Counted from the first letter of the stretch, positions 8,103 through 16,341 are shown. The stretch is DNA of 64,000 nt from JACVRW01 sp963803245 (GCA_963803245.1 CAWDLI010000007.1:1-64000), one strand, 5' to 3'. Program-made: numbers and translations. The notes: generated by a model not told the origin, from the sequence alone.

Positions 8103-9611
8103 ATGGCCACACGAGCCCCGGAGCAGACCCGAGTCCTCGACAACTACGTCGGCGGTAGCTGGACGCCCGCCTCGCCGGGCGAGCGCCTCGACGTGACCAA
8201 TCCCGCCACGGGCGAGACGCTCGCGCACGTTCCGCTCTCGAACGCGGCCGACCTGGATGCCGCGGTGCGCGCCGCCCGCGCCGCGCTCCCCGAGTGGCGC
8301 GCGGTCAGCGTGATCGAGCGCGGGAGGCGCCTGTTCGCGCTGCGCGAGGGACTGCACCAGCGCCGCGAGGAGCTGGCCCTCTCCGTTACCACCGAGATGG
8401 GCAAGACGATCGGCGACGCCCGCGCCGAGGTCGCCCGCATGATCGAGATGGTCGAGGCGGCCTGCGCCGTGCCCACCACGATGCAGGGGCGCATCATGGA
8501 GGACGTCGCGCGGAACGTGGACGCCGAGACGGTGCGCCAGCCGGTCGGGGTCTGTGCCGCGATCGTGCCGTTCAACTTCCCCGCGATGGTGCCGTTCTGG
8601 TTCCTGCCGTTCGCGATCGCGTGCGGCAACGCGTTCATTCTCAAGCCGTCCGAGCAGGTTCCGCTCACCCAGCAGATCGCCTTCGAGGTGCTCGACTCGC
8701 TGGACCTGCCCCCGGGCGTCGTGAACCTCGTGAACGGGGGCCGGGAGGTGGTCGAGGGGATCCTCGAGCACCCGGACATCGACGCCGTCTCGTTCGTCGG
8801 CTCCGCCCCTGTCGCTCGCATCGTCTACGAGCGCGCCGCCGCCACCGGCAAGCGCGTCCAGGCGCTCGGCGGCGCCAAGAACCACATGGTCGTGATGCCC
8901 GACGCCGTGATCGACCGCACCGTTGACGGGATCCTCGGCTCGGCGTTCGGCGCCGCCGGGCAGCGCTGCATGGCGGGCTCCGTGGTCGTCACGGTCGGCG
9001 AGGCTCACGAGCGGCTGCTGGCTCCGCTCAAGGACGCCACCGAGGCCCTGCGCGTGGGCGACGGCAGCGACGAGGCCACCGACGTCGGGCCCGTGATCTC
9101 GACCTCGGCGCGCGAGCGCATCCTCGCCGCGATCGAGCGAGCGGTCGGGGACGGCGCCTCGGCCGTGGTGGACGGTCGCGATGCCGCCGAGGGCGATGCG
9201 CCCGGCGCGTTCGTGGGCCCCACGATCCTCACCGACGTGCGCCCCGACATGGAGGCCGCCCGCGAGGAGATCTTCGGCCCCGTACTCGCGATCGTGCACG
9301 TGGAATCGCTCGACGAGGCGATCGAGCTGGTGAACGCCAGCCGCTTCGGCAACGGAACCTCGATCTTCACCGAGTCCGGAGCGTCGGTGCGCCGCTACCG
9401 GCACGAGGTGCAGGCCGGGATGATCGGCGTGAACATCGGCGTGGCCGCGCCGGTGGCGTTCTTCCCCTTCTCAGGCTGGAAGGACTCCTTCCTCGGCGAC
9501 CTGCACGCCCACGGCCCGGACGCCGTCGAGTTCTTCACGCGCAAGAAGACCGTCACGAGCCGCTGGTTCTCCAGCGGCCAGGGCGGCGGCGCGTACTTCG
9601 TCGAGAGCTGA
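8103..9611 (+). CDS. mmsA: CoA-acylating methylmalonate-semialdehyde dehydrogenase
   Basis: An aldehyde dehydrogenase of about 502 residues of the MmsA type, which converts methylmalonate semialdehyde to propionyl-CoA in valine and inositol breakdown. Family marks are YVGGSWTPA at the N-terminus, ICAAIVPFNFPAMVPFWF-like cofactor loop (here VCAAIVPFNFPAMVPFW), LKPSEQVPLTQ, FVGSAPVA, ALGGAKNHMVVMPDA and the catalytic Cys in AGQRCMAGS. It is convergent with the lipoprotein gene that ends two bases away. A GTG six bases upstream is possible, but the -10 spacing favours ATG 8103. Confidence 0.93.
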   Translation: MATRAPEQTRVLDNYVGGSWTPASPGERLDVTNPATGETLAHVPLSNAADLDAAVRAARAALPEWRAVSVIERGRRLFALREGLHQRREELALSVTTEMGKTIGDARAEVARMIEMVEAACAVPTTMQGRIMEDVARNVDAETVRQPVGVCAAIVPFNFPAMVPFWFLPFAIACGNAFILKPSEQVPLTQQIAFEVLDSLDLPPGVVNLVNGGREVVEGILEHPDIDAVSFVGSAPVARIVYERAAATGKRVQALGGAKNHMVVMPDAVIDRTVDGILGSAFGAAGQRCMAGSVVVTVGEAHERLLAPLKDATEALRVGDGSDEATDVGPVISTSARERILAAIERAVGDGASAVVDGRDAAEGDAPGAFVGPTILTDVRPDMEAAREEIFGPVLAIVHVESLDEAIELVNASRFGNGTSIFTESGASVRRYRHEVQAGMIGVNIGVAAPVAFFPFSGWKDSFLGDLHAHGPDAVEFFTRKKTVTSRWFSSGQGGGAYFVES

Positions 9612-9613
9612 AC

Positions 9614-10294
9614 CTAGGGCCGCGTCAAGCGCAGGACGCCCGACGCGCTGTCGATCGTCAGGCGCGGCCCGCTGCACGTGACCGTGGCCCGCCCGTCCGG
9701 CACGACGGCGGGAGCCACCACCGACACCGGCAGCTCGAAGGTCTGGTCGAGACCGCTGAGCTTGACGGTGCCCCGCGAGCCGGTCTGACGGAATCGAATG
9801 CGCTCGCCCTCGGCACGGATGAGGCGGCCGCGTGCCGAGCCGTTGACCTTGAGGGTGCCGTCGATGCCCAGGGCCTTGCCGCGCATCGGCTTGCTCCCCA
9901 CGCCGCGCATGACCCACCTGGTGCGCGTGAATGTGAGCCCCAGGCCGCGGCCGCGCCCGGATAGGTCCACCGCTCCGAAGGGCGAGTTGACGCTGCGCTT
10001 GCCCACGAACGCCAGGCTCACGTAGGACCCCCTGAGGCATCCGCGCCCGGGCGATCCCTGAGGCACGCCGGGCTCGGCGGTGTCGAGCGCCTCGTCCTGG
10101 TCCGGCTCGGTCTCGGCCCCGGGCGCCGGCTCCGTTTCCTCCTCGGTGGCGGCCGGCGCCGAGGTCGCGGGCTCCTGCGCGCTGCGCGCGCCGTCGGCGT
10201 CCGAGGTCTTCTCTTCGTCGTCGCCGCCGCAGCCCGTGGCTGCCAGCGCGGCCACGGCCGCGACCATGAGCATCGTCAATCGAGGGCGAAGCAC
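9614..10294 (-). CDS. Secreted lipoprotein, last gene of YrbE operon
   Basis: A 226-residue protein with a lipoprotein signal (hydrophobic MLMVAAVAALAATGC with lipobox LAATGC, Cys at about 22). An acidic, Ala/Glu/Pro-rich linker follows (about 25-75). The remainder is beta-rich with many Gly/Thr/Val alternations (for example GLGLTFTRTRWVMRGVG and GTVKLSGLDQTFELPVSV) and has two further Cys. I do not recognise the family. It starts 19 bases inside the end of the preceding gene, so it is translationally coupled to the permease operon. By context it could be the exported partner that replaces an MCE protein; this is inference only. Confidence 0.75.
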   Translation of the reverse strand: MLRPRLTMLMVAAVAALAATGCGGDDEEKTSDADGARSAQEPATSAPAATEEETEPAPGAETEPDQDEALDTAEPGVPQGSPGRGCLRGSYVSLAFVGKRSVNSPFGAVDLSGRGRGLGLTFTRTRWVMRGVGSKPMRGKALGIDGTLKVNGSARGRLIRAEGERIRFRQTGSRGTVKLSGLDQTFELPVSVVAPAVVPDGRATVTCSGPRLTIDSASGVLRLTRP

Positions 10295-10764
10295 CCTTCA
10301 GGTTGTAACGGACAGCCGGAGGAAACGACGACCCGCCACCAGCCCGCGAGCATCCCGAGCAATCCGAAACGGGGTCGCACGTGCCAGTCCCGGCAGCCGG
10401 GCTCGCCGATGTCGACATGCGATACGCGCACCCACGGATGCGCCGCCGGGTCGGCCAGGATCTCCTCCATCAGGCGCCGGTTGTGCTCCTCCTCCACCAG
10501 GCGCTCGCCGAGACTGCGCCGCGAGCCGGCCAGGGAGTGGGCGAGCGAGTCCCTGAGCGACTCCAGCTCGCCCAGCGAGAGCAGCCGGCCCGGACCGCCG
10601 GCCACGCGGGCGGGCGGCAGGTTCGTTCGCGGCCAGGTGGAGCAGGCCAGCTCCGTGAGCTCGCGCTCGAGCCGCGCGACCTGGCCCCTCAGGTCGCGCC
10701 GCGCGGCGCCCTCGGCCGGGGCCTCCCGAACGCGGACCGCCGCGGGTGGGGCGGCTACGGTCAT
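10276..10764 (-). CDS. Unknown protein with GntR-shared helical domain, YrbE operon
   Basis: A 162-residue protein of unknown function. Residues about 21-75 form a charged helical region (ARRDLRGQVARLERELTEL, then LLSLGELESLRDSL) that matches the C-terminal part of the divergent GntR regulator at 12869. The C-terminal half has two Cys, several Trp and a conserved-looking block (VSHVDIGEPGCRDWHVRP, GMLAGWWRVVVSSGCPL). A very short hydrophobic stretch is present but no clear membrane helix. The ATG overlaps the stop of the second permease (ATGA), and the end overlaps the lipoprotein start. A role next to the permeases is implied by position only. Confidence 0.75.
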   Translation of the reverse strand: MTVAAPPAAVRVREAPAEGAARRDLRGQVARLERELTELACSTWPRTNLPPARVAGGPGRLLSLGELESLRDSLAHSLAGSRRSLGERLVEEEHNRRLMEEILADPAAHPWVRVSHVDIGEPGCRDWHVRPRFGLLGMLAGWWRVVVSSGCPLQPEGCFALD

Positions 10765-11555
10765 CCGCCGATCGGCGCCCGTGGATTCGAGCCCCAGAAG
10801 ATCTGCGTGCCCACCATCCCCACGAGGTGGACGAGCACGGTGTTCAGCACCATCGACTTCGCCGTGGCGGTGCCCACGCCGACGGGCCCGCCGGAGGCGT
10901 TGTAGCCGTAGTAGCACCCGACCAGCACGATCACCGTGGCCATGGCCATCGCCTTGACCAGGCTGAAGATCAGGTCGGGCGGGTTCTGGAACATCCAGAA
11001 GATCAGGAAGTAGCCGCCCGAGGACACCTCGCCGATCTGCTGCACGATCGCGACGTAGGAGGCGAGGAATCCGGCGCCCACCGCGCCGATGTACACGGCG
11101 GGCAGCACCAGCCACGCGCCCAGGAGCCGGGTGGCGCACAGGAAGACGAGCGAGTTGATGCCCATCACCTCGAGGGCATCGATCTCGTCGGAGATGCGCA
11201 TCGCGCCGATCTCCGCCACCAGGCCGGTGCCGACCTTGGCGGACATCATGTAGCCGAAGGCGTAGGGAAGGATCTCGCGCAGGTCGCACCAGGCGGCGAA
11301 CGTGCCGGCGTTCGCGGGCGCCCCCACGCTGCGGCTGAAGTACGCGCCCTCGATCCCGCACTGAAGGCCGAGCAGGAACGCAAGGCCCCAGATCACGATC
11401 GCCGAGCCGAGGATCAGGATCCCCGCCTGCCGGAGCGCCTCGCCCACGAAGCGCAGCACCCGGCCGCTGAACACGTGGCCCACGACCCGTCCCGAGAACC
11501 GCGCGATGTCGCCGAACGAGGCGATCAGGTCACGGGGGACGGTGAGCCACGTCAT
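10761..11555 (-). CDS. YrbE/MlaE-family ABC permease, second copy
   Basis: A 264-residue integral membrane protein of the MlaE/YrbE permease family, which moves lipids or hydrophobic compounds with an ATPase and usually an MCE protein. Five to six hydrophobic segments are visible. The conserved cytoplasmic loop is AEIGAMRISDEIDALEVMGI, the coupling region to the ATPase, and the C-terminal signature is YNASGGPVGVGTATAKSMV. The ATG overlaps the stop of the small membrane protein gene. The ORF continues upstream in the same frame, but that part only mirrors the neighbouring gene. Confidence 0.9.
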   Translation of the reverse strand: MTWLTVPRDLIASFGDIARFSGRVVGHVFSGRVLRFVGEALRQAGILILGSAIVIWGLAFLLGLQCGIEGAYFSRSVGAPANAGTFAAWCDLREILPYAFGYMMSAKVGTGLVAEIGAMRISDEIDALEVMGINSLVFLCATRLLGAWLVLPAVYIGAVGAGFLASYVAIVQQIGEVSSGGYFLIFWMFQNPPDLIFSLVKAMAMATVIVLVGCYYGYNASGGPVGVGTATAKSMVLNTVLVHLVGMVGTQIFWGSNPRAPIGG

Positions 11556-12001
11556 GGCAGGGGCGCGAGCGGTGCCTCGGCCAGGAAGAAGAACCAGATC
11601 GTCATCAGGATCAGGGCCGCCACCGCCGAGGCAGTCATCGCGATGTCGATGAGCGTGCGCGGCCCGCGGGCGCGGCGCAGCGCCGAGCGCTCCTCGCTCG
11701 AGCTCACGAGCCACGCGGAGCGTGCCGGCGGTCCTTCGGGGGCGCCGTGCATCCGCTCGTAGAGAGCGTTGATCCGGTAGAGGATCCAGCCGAACAGGAC
11801 CATCGACGCCGGCACGGCGATCAGGATCACGAGCAGGAAGGTGCTCACCGTGTTCGTGATCTCGCCGGCCAGCCACAGCCCCAGCAGCGGGATGCCGATC
11901 CACAGGAGAGCGCTGCCGAGCACCACGCCGGCGGCGAGCAGCCCGATCACGAGCACCCGCGTCACGCGCTCGCCCAGCTCGAGGAGGTCGTTCGCGGTCA
12001 C
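11552..12001 (-). CDS. Small membrane protein between the two YrbE permeases
   Basis: About 149 residues with two hydrophobic hairpin segments at about 15-40 and 45-75 (VLVIGLLAAGVVLGSALLW, FLLVILIAVPASMVLFGWIL) and one C-terminal helix at about 125-143 (ASAVAALILMTIWFFFLAEA). A charged cytoplasmic stretch separates them. I do not recognise a family. The GTG start overlaps the first permease stop (GTGA) and the gene ends with an ATGA overlap into the second permease. This strict coupling suggests a stoichiometric partner of the permease pair. Confidence 0.75.
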   Translation of the reverse strand: MTANDLLELGERVTRVLVIGLLAAGVVLGSALLWIGIPLLGLWLAGEITNTVSTFLLVILIAVPASMVLFGWILYRINALYERMHGAPEGPPARSAWLVSSSEERSALRRARGPRTLIDIAMTASAVAALILMTIWFFFLAEAPLAPLP

Positions 12002-12804
12002 TTGATCACGGAGATTTCGGGGTGGGTGGCGAGCAGGGTTTGGGTGAAGACGTAGTTGAACGCGAAGATCGCGAGGAAGGCGATCACGACGCCTTGGTTG
12101 ACCGACCGCCCGACCCCTTCGGCGCCGCCGGAGGCGGTCATGCCCTTGTAACACGAGACGATCGCGATGATCGCCCCGAACAAGGTCGTCTTCACAACGC
12201 TGCCCCACAGGTCGGTCGTGGTCGCATTGTTCAGGAGCGTGGCGAAGAACGGCCTGAGCGGCGCGTCGAAGGACAAGGTGGCGAGCACGCCGCCGAAGAT
12301 CCCGAAGATCAGCGCGTAGATGTTGAACAGGCCGGTGACGACCATCAGCGCCAGGAAGCGCGGGACGACCAGGTTCTTGATCGGATCCACCCCCAAGACC
12401 TGGAGCGCGTCGAGCTCCTCGCGGATCTTGCGCGCACCGAGATCGGCCGTGATCGCGGTCCCGCCGACGCCGGCGAGGATGATCGCGGAGGCGATCGGCG
12501 CGAACTCACGGATCGAAGCCAACACAAAAAACCCGCCGAGCCGGTCGATCGCCCCGAACAACACCAAGAAGTTGCCGGCCTGCAACCCCGGCGCCCCGTA
12601 ACAAAACGCGATCGTCGTGATCATCAACGGCAGCCAGCAGAGCCGCAGCATGAACAGAAACTGCTGCACGAACTCCGTCCCATACGGAAACGGCGGCCGC
12701 ACCGCCGACACCACCGTCTTGCCCGTCAGGACCATCATGTCGCCGACCTGCTCAAGCATCGACTTCGTCGGCAGGAACAGGCGATCGGCGGCGGCTTGGA
12801 CCAT
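11998..12804 (-). CDS. YrbE/MlaE-family ABC permease, first copy
   Basis: A permease of about 268 residues homologous to the copy at 10761. The family loop is ADLGARKIREELDALQVLGVDP and the C-terminal signature is MTASGGAEGVGRSVNQGVV. Several hydrophobic segments follow an amphipathic N-terminal region. The ATG at 12804 (VQAAADRLFLPTK) is preferred; an ATG at 12849 would put the start beyond the promoter. Codon use differs from the neighbours: TTG Leu, TTT Phe, CGT, GCT and TGT are frequent where flanking genes use CTC/CTG and TTC, which suggests a different origin or recombination. No ATPase or MCE gene is next to it. Confidence 0.9.
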   Translation of the reverse strand: MVQAAADRLFLPTKSMLEQVGDMMVLTGKTVVSAVRPPFPYGTEFVQQFLFMLRLCWLPLMITTIAFCYGAPGLQAGNFLVLFGAIDRLGGFFVLASIREFAPIASAIILAGVGGTAITADLGARKIREELDALQVLGVDPIKNLVVPRFLALMVVTGLFNIYALIFGIFGGVLATLSFDAPLRPFFATLLNNATTTDLWGSVVKTTLFGAIIAIVSCYKGMTASGGAEGVGRSVNQGVVIAFLAIFAFNYVFTQTLLATHPEISVIK

Positions 12805-12868
12805 GACTGTGCCGCTGGTATAGCACAGTGAGTGCCAGCACAGCAACACTGTGCGCTAAGATGGGCGT
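12805..12868. promoter_or_regulatory. Divergent promoter with repeated GntR-type operator half-sites
   Basis: Four copies or near-copies of one half-site lie between the GntR gene and the YrbE operon: ACTGTGC (12806-12812), GCACAGTG (12823-12830), GCACAG (12838-12843) and CACTGTGC (12847-12854). They form two inverted repeats, ACTGTGC-N10-GCACAGT and GCACAG-N5-CTGTGC. TAAGAT at 12856-12861 is 7 bases before the ATG of the regulator, suggesting a leaderless mRNA. On the minus strand a TATACC box (12820-12815 region) fits the operon. Autoregulation by the adjacent GntR protein is the natural reading. Confidence 0.6.
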
Positions 12869-13450
12869 ATGGACCTGCGCGTAGACCGCGACGCCGAGGT
12901 TCCGCTCGGCACCCAGCTGGCCTGGAAGCTGCGCCGTCTCGTCGAGACGGGCGACCTCGGCCCGGGCGACCGCCTGCCCAGCGTGCGCGAGGCCGCCACG
13001 GCCGCCGGGGTCAACGTGAACACCGTGCGCGCGGTCTACGGCCGGCTGGAGCAGGAGGGGCTCGTGTCGAGCGAACAGGGACGAGGCACGTTCGTGCGCC
13101 GCCCGGCCGGGCCCGCGGCCGGCCAGAGCGCCGAGCTCGACGCGCGGCGCACCCTGCGCAGGCAGATCGCCCGCCTGGAGGCTGAGCTGGCGCGCCGGCC
13201 CCCTCCCCCCACCGAGGCGGGCGAGCAGCGCCGGCAGGCGCCGTCCGGGGGCGCGCTGCTGTCGGCCGACCAGCTCGAGGACGTGCGCGACGGCCTGCTC
13301 TCGAGGCTGCGCGAGCTGGACGACGCCCGCGCCGAGGTCAAGCGCCGCCTGGACGAGCTGCCGGCTTCCGAGCAGCCCGTGCCGGAACGCCGGCCGGGCC
13401 GTTCGAGCTCGAGCCTCTCGGGCGCGCGGGTGCGCTGGGTCGGCGCCTAG
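12869..13450 (+). CDS. GntR-family regulator with C-terminal coiled-coil domain
   Basis: A 193-residue regulator. Residues about 1-78 are a GntR winged helix (PLGTQLAWKLRRLVETGDL, GDRLPSVREAA, VNVNTVRAVYGRLEQEGLV, RGTFV), of the short YtrA-like kind. Instead of a ligand-binding domain, residues about 92-160 are charged and helical (ARRTLRRQIARLEAEL, LLSADQLEDVRDGLLSRL), and this region is shared with the operon protein at 10276. It is divergent from the YrbE operon across an operator-rich gap. The start is ATG 12869 with a leaderless-type -10. The stop overlaps the convergent SnoaL-like gene as CTAG. Confidence 0.88.
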   Translation: MDLRVDRDAEVPLGTQLAWKLRRLVETGDLGPGDRLPSVREAATAAGVNVNTVRAVYGRLEQEGLVSSEQGRGTFVRRPAGPAAGQSAELDARRTLRRQIARLEAELARRPPPPTEAGEQRRQAPSGGALLSADQLEDVRDGLLSRLRELDDARAEVKRRLDELPASEQPVPERRPGRSSSSLSGARVRWVGA

Positions 13451-13750
13451 ACCTGGTCCGACAGCCCGACGGCTTCGAGGGCCTCCCGCTCGGTGCGGAA
13501 GTTGGCCCACCAGTAGGCCTTCAGGTCACGCAGCCTGACGGCCTGCCACATCGTCTGCTCGACCGGTACGCCGCCGAGCGTGCCGGCCATTCGGAAGTGC
13601 GCGACAGCCCGGTCGCCGGATCCGCGGAATTCGAGCACCTCCCAGTGCACGTCCGACGTCCTCGGTGGTGTGCGCCAGGAAGGCGCCGAGGTCGCCCGCG
13701 TTGATCGCCTCGAACGCGGCGGCCATCCGCGCTTCGAGCTCGGTGGCCAC
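13447..13750 (-). pseudogene. SnoaL/NTF2-like protein, frameshifted and short
   Basis: Two frames combine into about 100 residues of an NTF2-like fold: N-terminal helix MAAAFEAINAGDLGAFLAHTTEDV in one frame, then VHWEVLEFRGSGDRAVAHFR and the C-terminal strand RLRDLKAYWWANFRTEREALEAVGL in another. The join is near 13655, where one extra G breaks the frame (GTCGGACG context). The product is shorter than usual for SnoaL-like proteins: the segment between the first helix and the first long strand seems to be missing, so there may also be a real deletion. The GTG at 13750 touches the cupin stop. The function is unknown; the fold often binds small hydrophobic ligands. Confidence 0.6.
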
Positions 13751-14142
13751 TATCCCGCCATTGGATCCGGCTGGCCCAGCTCGGTGACCTCCGGTGGCTC
13801 GTAGCCGGCGCCCGGCACCCCGCCGAGACCGATCAGCCGCATGCCGTCCGGGCCCGGCCAGAGCTTGCGCCGCACGCTCGGCCCCACGCGGATCATCACC
13901 CCCGGCTCCAGCGGGTGCCGCTCGCCGTCTAGCTCGATCTCGCCCGATCCGCTCAGCGGCACGTAGACCTCCTCCTGGCCGCTCTCCGCGTGGTCGTGCT
14001 CGGGATAGAACTCGAGGTTCGGCGGGAGGTCCATCACCTGGATGCCGAAGGAGGCCACCCCCAGCTCGGCGCGCGCCCTCTTCATCGCGCCGAGGTAGTA
14101 GGTCTCCATCTCGTCGATGCGCCTGACCGTGAAGTCGCTCAT
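13750..14142 (-). CDS. Cupin-domain protein
   Basis: A 130-residue single cupin barrel. The first cupin motif (PEHDHAESGQEEVYVPLSGSG) contains the HxH and Glu metal ligands, and the second (PLEPGVMIRVGPSVRRKLWPG) is partial, without the usual final His. The N-terminus includes AMKRARAELGVASFG. The gene sits just after fbiC on the same strand, with TAGGAT 6 bases before its ATG inside the end of fbiC. The enzymatic role is unknown; it may be a sugar-epimerase-like or binding cupin. Confidence 0.8.
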   Translation of the reverse strand: MSDFTVRRIDEMETYYLGAMKRARAELGVASFGIQVMDLPPNLEFYPEHDHAESGQEEVYVPLSGSGEIELDGERHPLEPGVMIRVGPSVRRKLWPGPDGMRLIGLGGVPGAGYEPPEVTELGQPDPMAG

Positions 14143-14151
14143 GGCCGGATC

Positions 14152-16341
14152 CTATGCCGCGAGCGGAAGCTCGAAGCGGCGGCGGATGTCGTAGAGCGTG
14201 CCGCGCTCGGCGGCCGGGCGGCCGGCCGCGTGCGCCGCCGCGATCAGGTCGGGCGGATCGAGCTTCACGCCGTGGTAGGAGCCGGCCAGCCGGCTGATGT
14301 TCTCCTCCATCAGCGTGCCGCCGAGGTCGTTCACGCCCCAGCGCAGCGCCTCGGTGGCCGCCTCGAGCCCCATCTTCACCCAGCTCGCCTGCAGGCTGGG
14401 CACGCTCCGCCCCAGCGCCAGGCGGAAGACCGCGGTGTGCTTGAGGTTCTCCTCGGTGGAGATCTCCTCGATCCCGTGCGTGCGCCCGAGCAGGGTGTGG
14501 AACGGGATGAACGACAGCGGCACGAACTCGGTGAACCCGCCCGTGCGCTCCTGGAGCGAGCGCACCACCCGCATGTGCTCGGCCAGCTCCCACGGCTCCT
14601 CGACGTGCCCGAACATGACCGTGACCGTGGAGCGCAGGCCGACCGCGTGCGACGCCTCGATCACCTCGACCCAGCGCGCCACCGGCAGCTTGTTGGGCGA
14701 GATCCGCTCGCGGACGCCGTCGTGGAGCACCTCGGCGGCCGTGCCGGGGGTGGAGCCGAGGCCGGCGGCCCGCAGGCGCTCGAACACGGCCCGCGGATCG
14801 AGCCCGGACACGTCGCTCATGTGCGACACCTCCATCGGCGAGTAGGCGTGCAGGTGGATCTCCGGCGCCGCCTCCTTGACCACGCGCAGCCAGTGCTCGT
14901 AGTCCTCGAGCCCCCAGTCGGGATGGATGCCGGACTGCATGCAGATCTCGGTGGCGCCGTACTCCACGGCCTCGCGCACCCGGCGCTCGAGCTCCTCGCG
15001 GTCGTGCTCGTAGGCGTCCGGGGAGCGCTTGCCCTGGCCGAACCCGCAGAACGCGCAGCCGACCGTGCAGATGTTCGAGACGTTGATGTTCCGGTTCACG
15101 ACGAAGGTCACCGTCTCGCCCGCCAGCTCGCGGCGCAGCTCGTCGGCTGCCTGGCGCAGGTCCTCGATGGCCTCGGGTCTCCTCTCGGCGAACAGCGCCG
15201 TGAGCTCCTCCTCGGTCAGCGCCGTGCCCTGACGGCCCTTGGCGATCGCGCCGGCCACAAGGTCGCGCCGGATCGGCCGCTCCTCGCGACGGCCGGAGCC
15301 ACGCCGCGGGATGAAGCTCCAGTACTTCAACTTGATCACGTCGAGCACTCCCTGCTCGACCCAGCCGGCGTCGAGGTACTGCGGGTACACGCAGAGCCGC
15401 TCGGTGAGCGCGTAGCCGCGCGGCGCAAGCGACTTGCGCATGCTGTGCACGGACGGGAACGGATGCTCGGGGGAGATGTGGTCGCCGTTCGCCGACAGGC
15501 CGCCGAGGTCGGTGGCCCCCTCGTCCACCAGCGGAAGCCACCAGTCCGAGAGGTTCGGCGGTATCTGCACCCCCACGTCGGGCATCAGCCTGCGCGACTC
15601 GCGCACGAGCGCGCGCATGTCGTCGAGCGTGACCGGCGTAGCCCACGGCGGCGGTGGCAGCGCCTCGCCGTGCGTATCGGTGCGCTGGGCCTCGTCGGCG
15701 ATCTCAGCCGGCTCCGCCCCGTAGTAGCGCGGATGCGGGACGAAGTTCTGGAGGATCACCTCCTGCAGGTGGCCGTGCTCGGCGTGCACCGCCGCCAGCG
15801 CCTCGAGCGCCGCCACGCGCTCGTCGGCCGTCTCCCCGATGCCCACCAGGATGCCGCTGGTGAACGGGATCCGCAGCTCGCCCGCCAGCCGGATCGTCTC
15901 GAGCCGGCGCTCGGGGTGCTTCGTCGGCGAGCCCTGGTGCACCACGAGATCGGGATTCACGGACTCGAGCATCAGGCCCTGCGAAGCGGTGACCTGCCGC
16001 AGGCGCTGGAGCTCCTCACGCGTGCAGACGCCCACGTTCGTGTGCGGGAGCATGCCCCGCTCGAGCGCGCGCTCGCACGCCCAGGCCACGTAGGAGACGA
16101 AGCCGTCGTGCCCGTACTCGGTCAGGCGCGCGGCCACCTCGCGGTTCACCTCGGGCTTCTCGCCCGTGAGCACCAGCAGCTCCTTCACCCCACGCCGGGC
16201 GGCCTCGTCGAGGAGCCGCTCGACCTCCTCGGGCGCATAGAGATGCGCCCTGTGCGTCGCGAACGCGCAGTACTTGCAGTAGCACTGGCAGGTTCGCGAC
16301 AGCGAGAGCGTGAAGTTGCGCGAGAAGGTGACCCGGCGCAT
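14152..16341 (-). CDS. fbiC: FO synthase, fused CofG-CofH radical SAM protein
   Basis: A 729-residue fusion of the two radical SAM subunits that make FO, the deazaflavin of F420, from tyrosine and 5-amino-6-ribitylaminouracil. The N-terminal CofG half has the 4Fe-4S motif CxxxCxxC at about 18-25 (TCQCYCKYCAF), GILVGIGET and LQNFVPHP. The CofH half has ICTVGCAFCGFGQG (about 430), ICMQSGIHPDWG and WVKMGLEAATEALRWGVNDLGGTLMEE. The protein is shorter than mycobacterial FbiC because the N-terminal extension is missing. The ATG at 16341 is 6 bases from a TAGACT -10. It lies about 6 kb from the rest of the F420 genes on the opposite strand. Confidence 0.95.
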   Translation of the reverse strand: MRRVTFSRNFTLSLSRTCQCYCKYCAFATHRAHLYAPEEVERLLDEAARRGVKELLVLTGEKPEVNREVAARLTEYGHDGFVSYVAWACERALERGMLPHTNVGVCTREELQRLRQVTASQGLMLESVNPDLVVHQGSPTKHPERRLETIRLAGELRIPFTSGILVGIGETADERVAALEALAAVHAEHGHLQEVILQNFVPHPRYYGAEPAEIADEAQRTDTHGEALPPPPWATPVTLDDMRALVRESRRLMPDVGVQIPPNLSDWWLPLVDEGATDLGGLSANGDHISPEHPFPSVHSMRKSLAPRGYALTERLCVYPQYLDAGWVEQGVLDVIKLKYWSFIPRRGSGRREERPIRRDLVAGAIAKGRQGTALTEEELTALFAERRPEAIEDLRQAADELRRELAGETVTFVVNRNINVSNICTVGCAFCGFGQGKRSPDAYEHDREELERRVREAVEYGATEICMQSGIHPDWGLEDYEHWLRVVKEAAPEIHLHAYSPMEVSHMSDVSGLDPRAVFERLRAAGLGSTPGTAAEVLHDGVRERISPNKLPVARWVEVIEASHAVGLRSTVTVMFGHVEEPWELAEHMRVVRSLQERTGGFTEFVPLSFIPFHTLLGRTHGIEEISTEENLKHTAVFRLALGRSVPSLQASWVKMGLEAATEALRWGVNDLGGTLMEENISRLAGSYHGVKLDPPDLIAAAHAAGRPAAERGTLYDIRRRFELPLAA

